From assembly GCA_001797695.1 (NCBI GenBank), contig MGQD01000178.1, positions 5,953 through 31,732 on the forward strand: 25,780 nt of DNA. The letters run 5' to 3'. The position numbers were made by a program, and so were the translations under genes. The DNA is from Deltaproteobacteria bacterium RBG_13_49_15. Lineage in GTDB: Bacteria > Desulfobacterota > Desulfobacteria > Desulfobacterales > UBA2156. This document shows positions 25,640-25,780 of the stretch, one piece after another (position 1 is the first letter of the stretch; each line of letters starts with the position of its first letter). The notes beneath the pieces are model-generated. The model did not search any database. It was not told where the DNA came from and saw nothing but the letters and a program-made list of their open reading frames with translations.

Positions 25640-25766
25640 GATCTTTCATGGCATTTTAATGCGCTTAATCAAAGAGCTTTATATTTTCCGCTTTCCGCCC
25701 CGTGTTGTATGTGATACTTTCTCCGTAACTCTTTCATCAATTGAACGACAAGGAGATAACCGCCCG

Positions 25767-25780
25767 ATGAATCGTGTCGA
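25767..25780 (+). CDS. Start of a divergent gene, cut by the right edge
   Basis: ATG at 25767 is preceded by AAGGAGATAAC (25750-25760), a strong ribosome-binding site at a suitable distance. Only four codons (Met-Asn-Arg-Val) are inside the window, so the product cannot be named. It would share the 25554-25766 intergenic region with the leftward vor operon. An extended -10-like TGTGATACT at about 25710-25718 could be its promoter, with low certainty. Confidence 0.6.

Overview
The window reads as chromosomal DNA of an anaerobic, Gram-negative bacterium, most likely from the Desulfobacterota (former Deltaproteobacteria). The grounds are a four-subunit ferredoxin-dependent 2-oxoacid oxidoreductase, a Tat-exported metalloprotease, sugar-nucleotide genes for surface glycans, and mostly housekeeping genes on DNA of roughly half G+C. 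This placement is an inference. No rRNA, tRNA, CRISPR array, phage or insertion sequence was seen.

Left block (1-8632, + strand). A very large TPR-CHAT protein, cut by the left edge, is followed by a secreted SH3-domain protein and a Tat-exported M48 metalloprotease, spaced 37 and 9 nt apart like an operon. The CHAT protein is the most unusual object here. It carries two TPR-plus-CHAT modules in tandem; the C-terminal caspase-like domain keeps its His/Cys pair, and the inner one has lost both. An M24 aminopeptidase and a XerD-type recombinase follow, overlapping as TGATG, and a candidate terminator closes the block.

Middle block (8688-16211, - strand). guaB, dnaE, manC and a DegT-family sugar aminotransferase are read in that order with gaps of 11-21 nt. 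It combines GTP synthesis, the replicative polymerase and nucleotide-sugar synthesis. The manC C-terminal cupin lacks the usual metal-binding histidines.

A 427-bp intergenic region (16212-16638) holds four degenerate 19-20-bp tandem repeats with hairpins, and candidate promoters facing both ways. A YciO/YrdC-family gene is read rightwards from it and converges on sppA.

Right block (17328-25553, - strand). A P-loop NTPase, then vorD-vorB-vorA-vorC (2-oxoacid:ferredoxin oxidoreductase), hisC, cmk, rpsA and sppA. A good sigma70-like promoter (TTGACA-17-TAGACT) precedes the NTPase. The vor-hisC junctions overlap or nearly touch, and rpsA has its own candidate promoter. hisC-cmk-rpsA looks like the remains of the known aromatic/cmk/rpsA supraoperon. 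The last bases hold the first codons of a divergent + strand gene.
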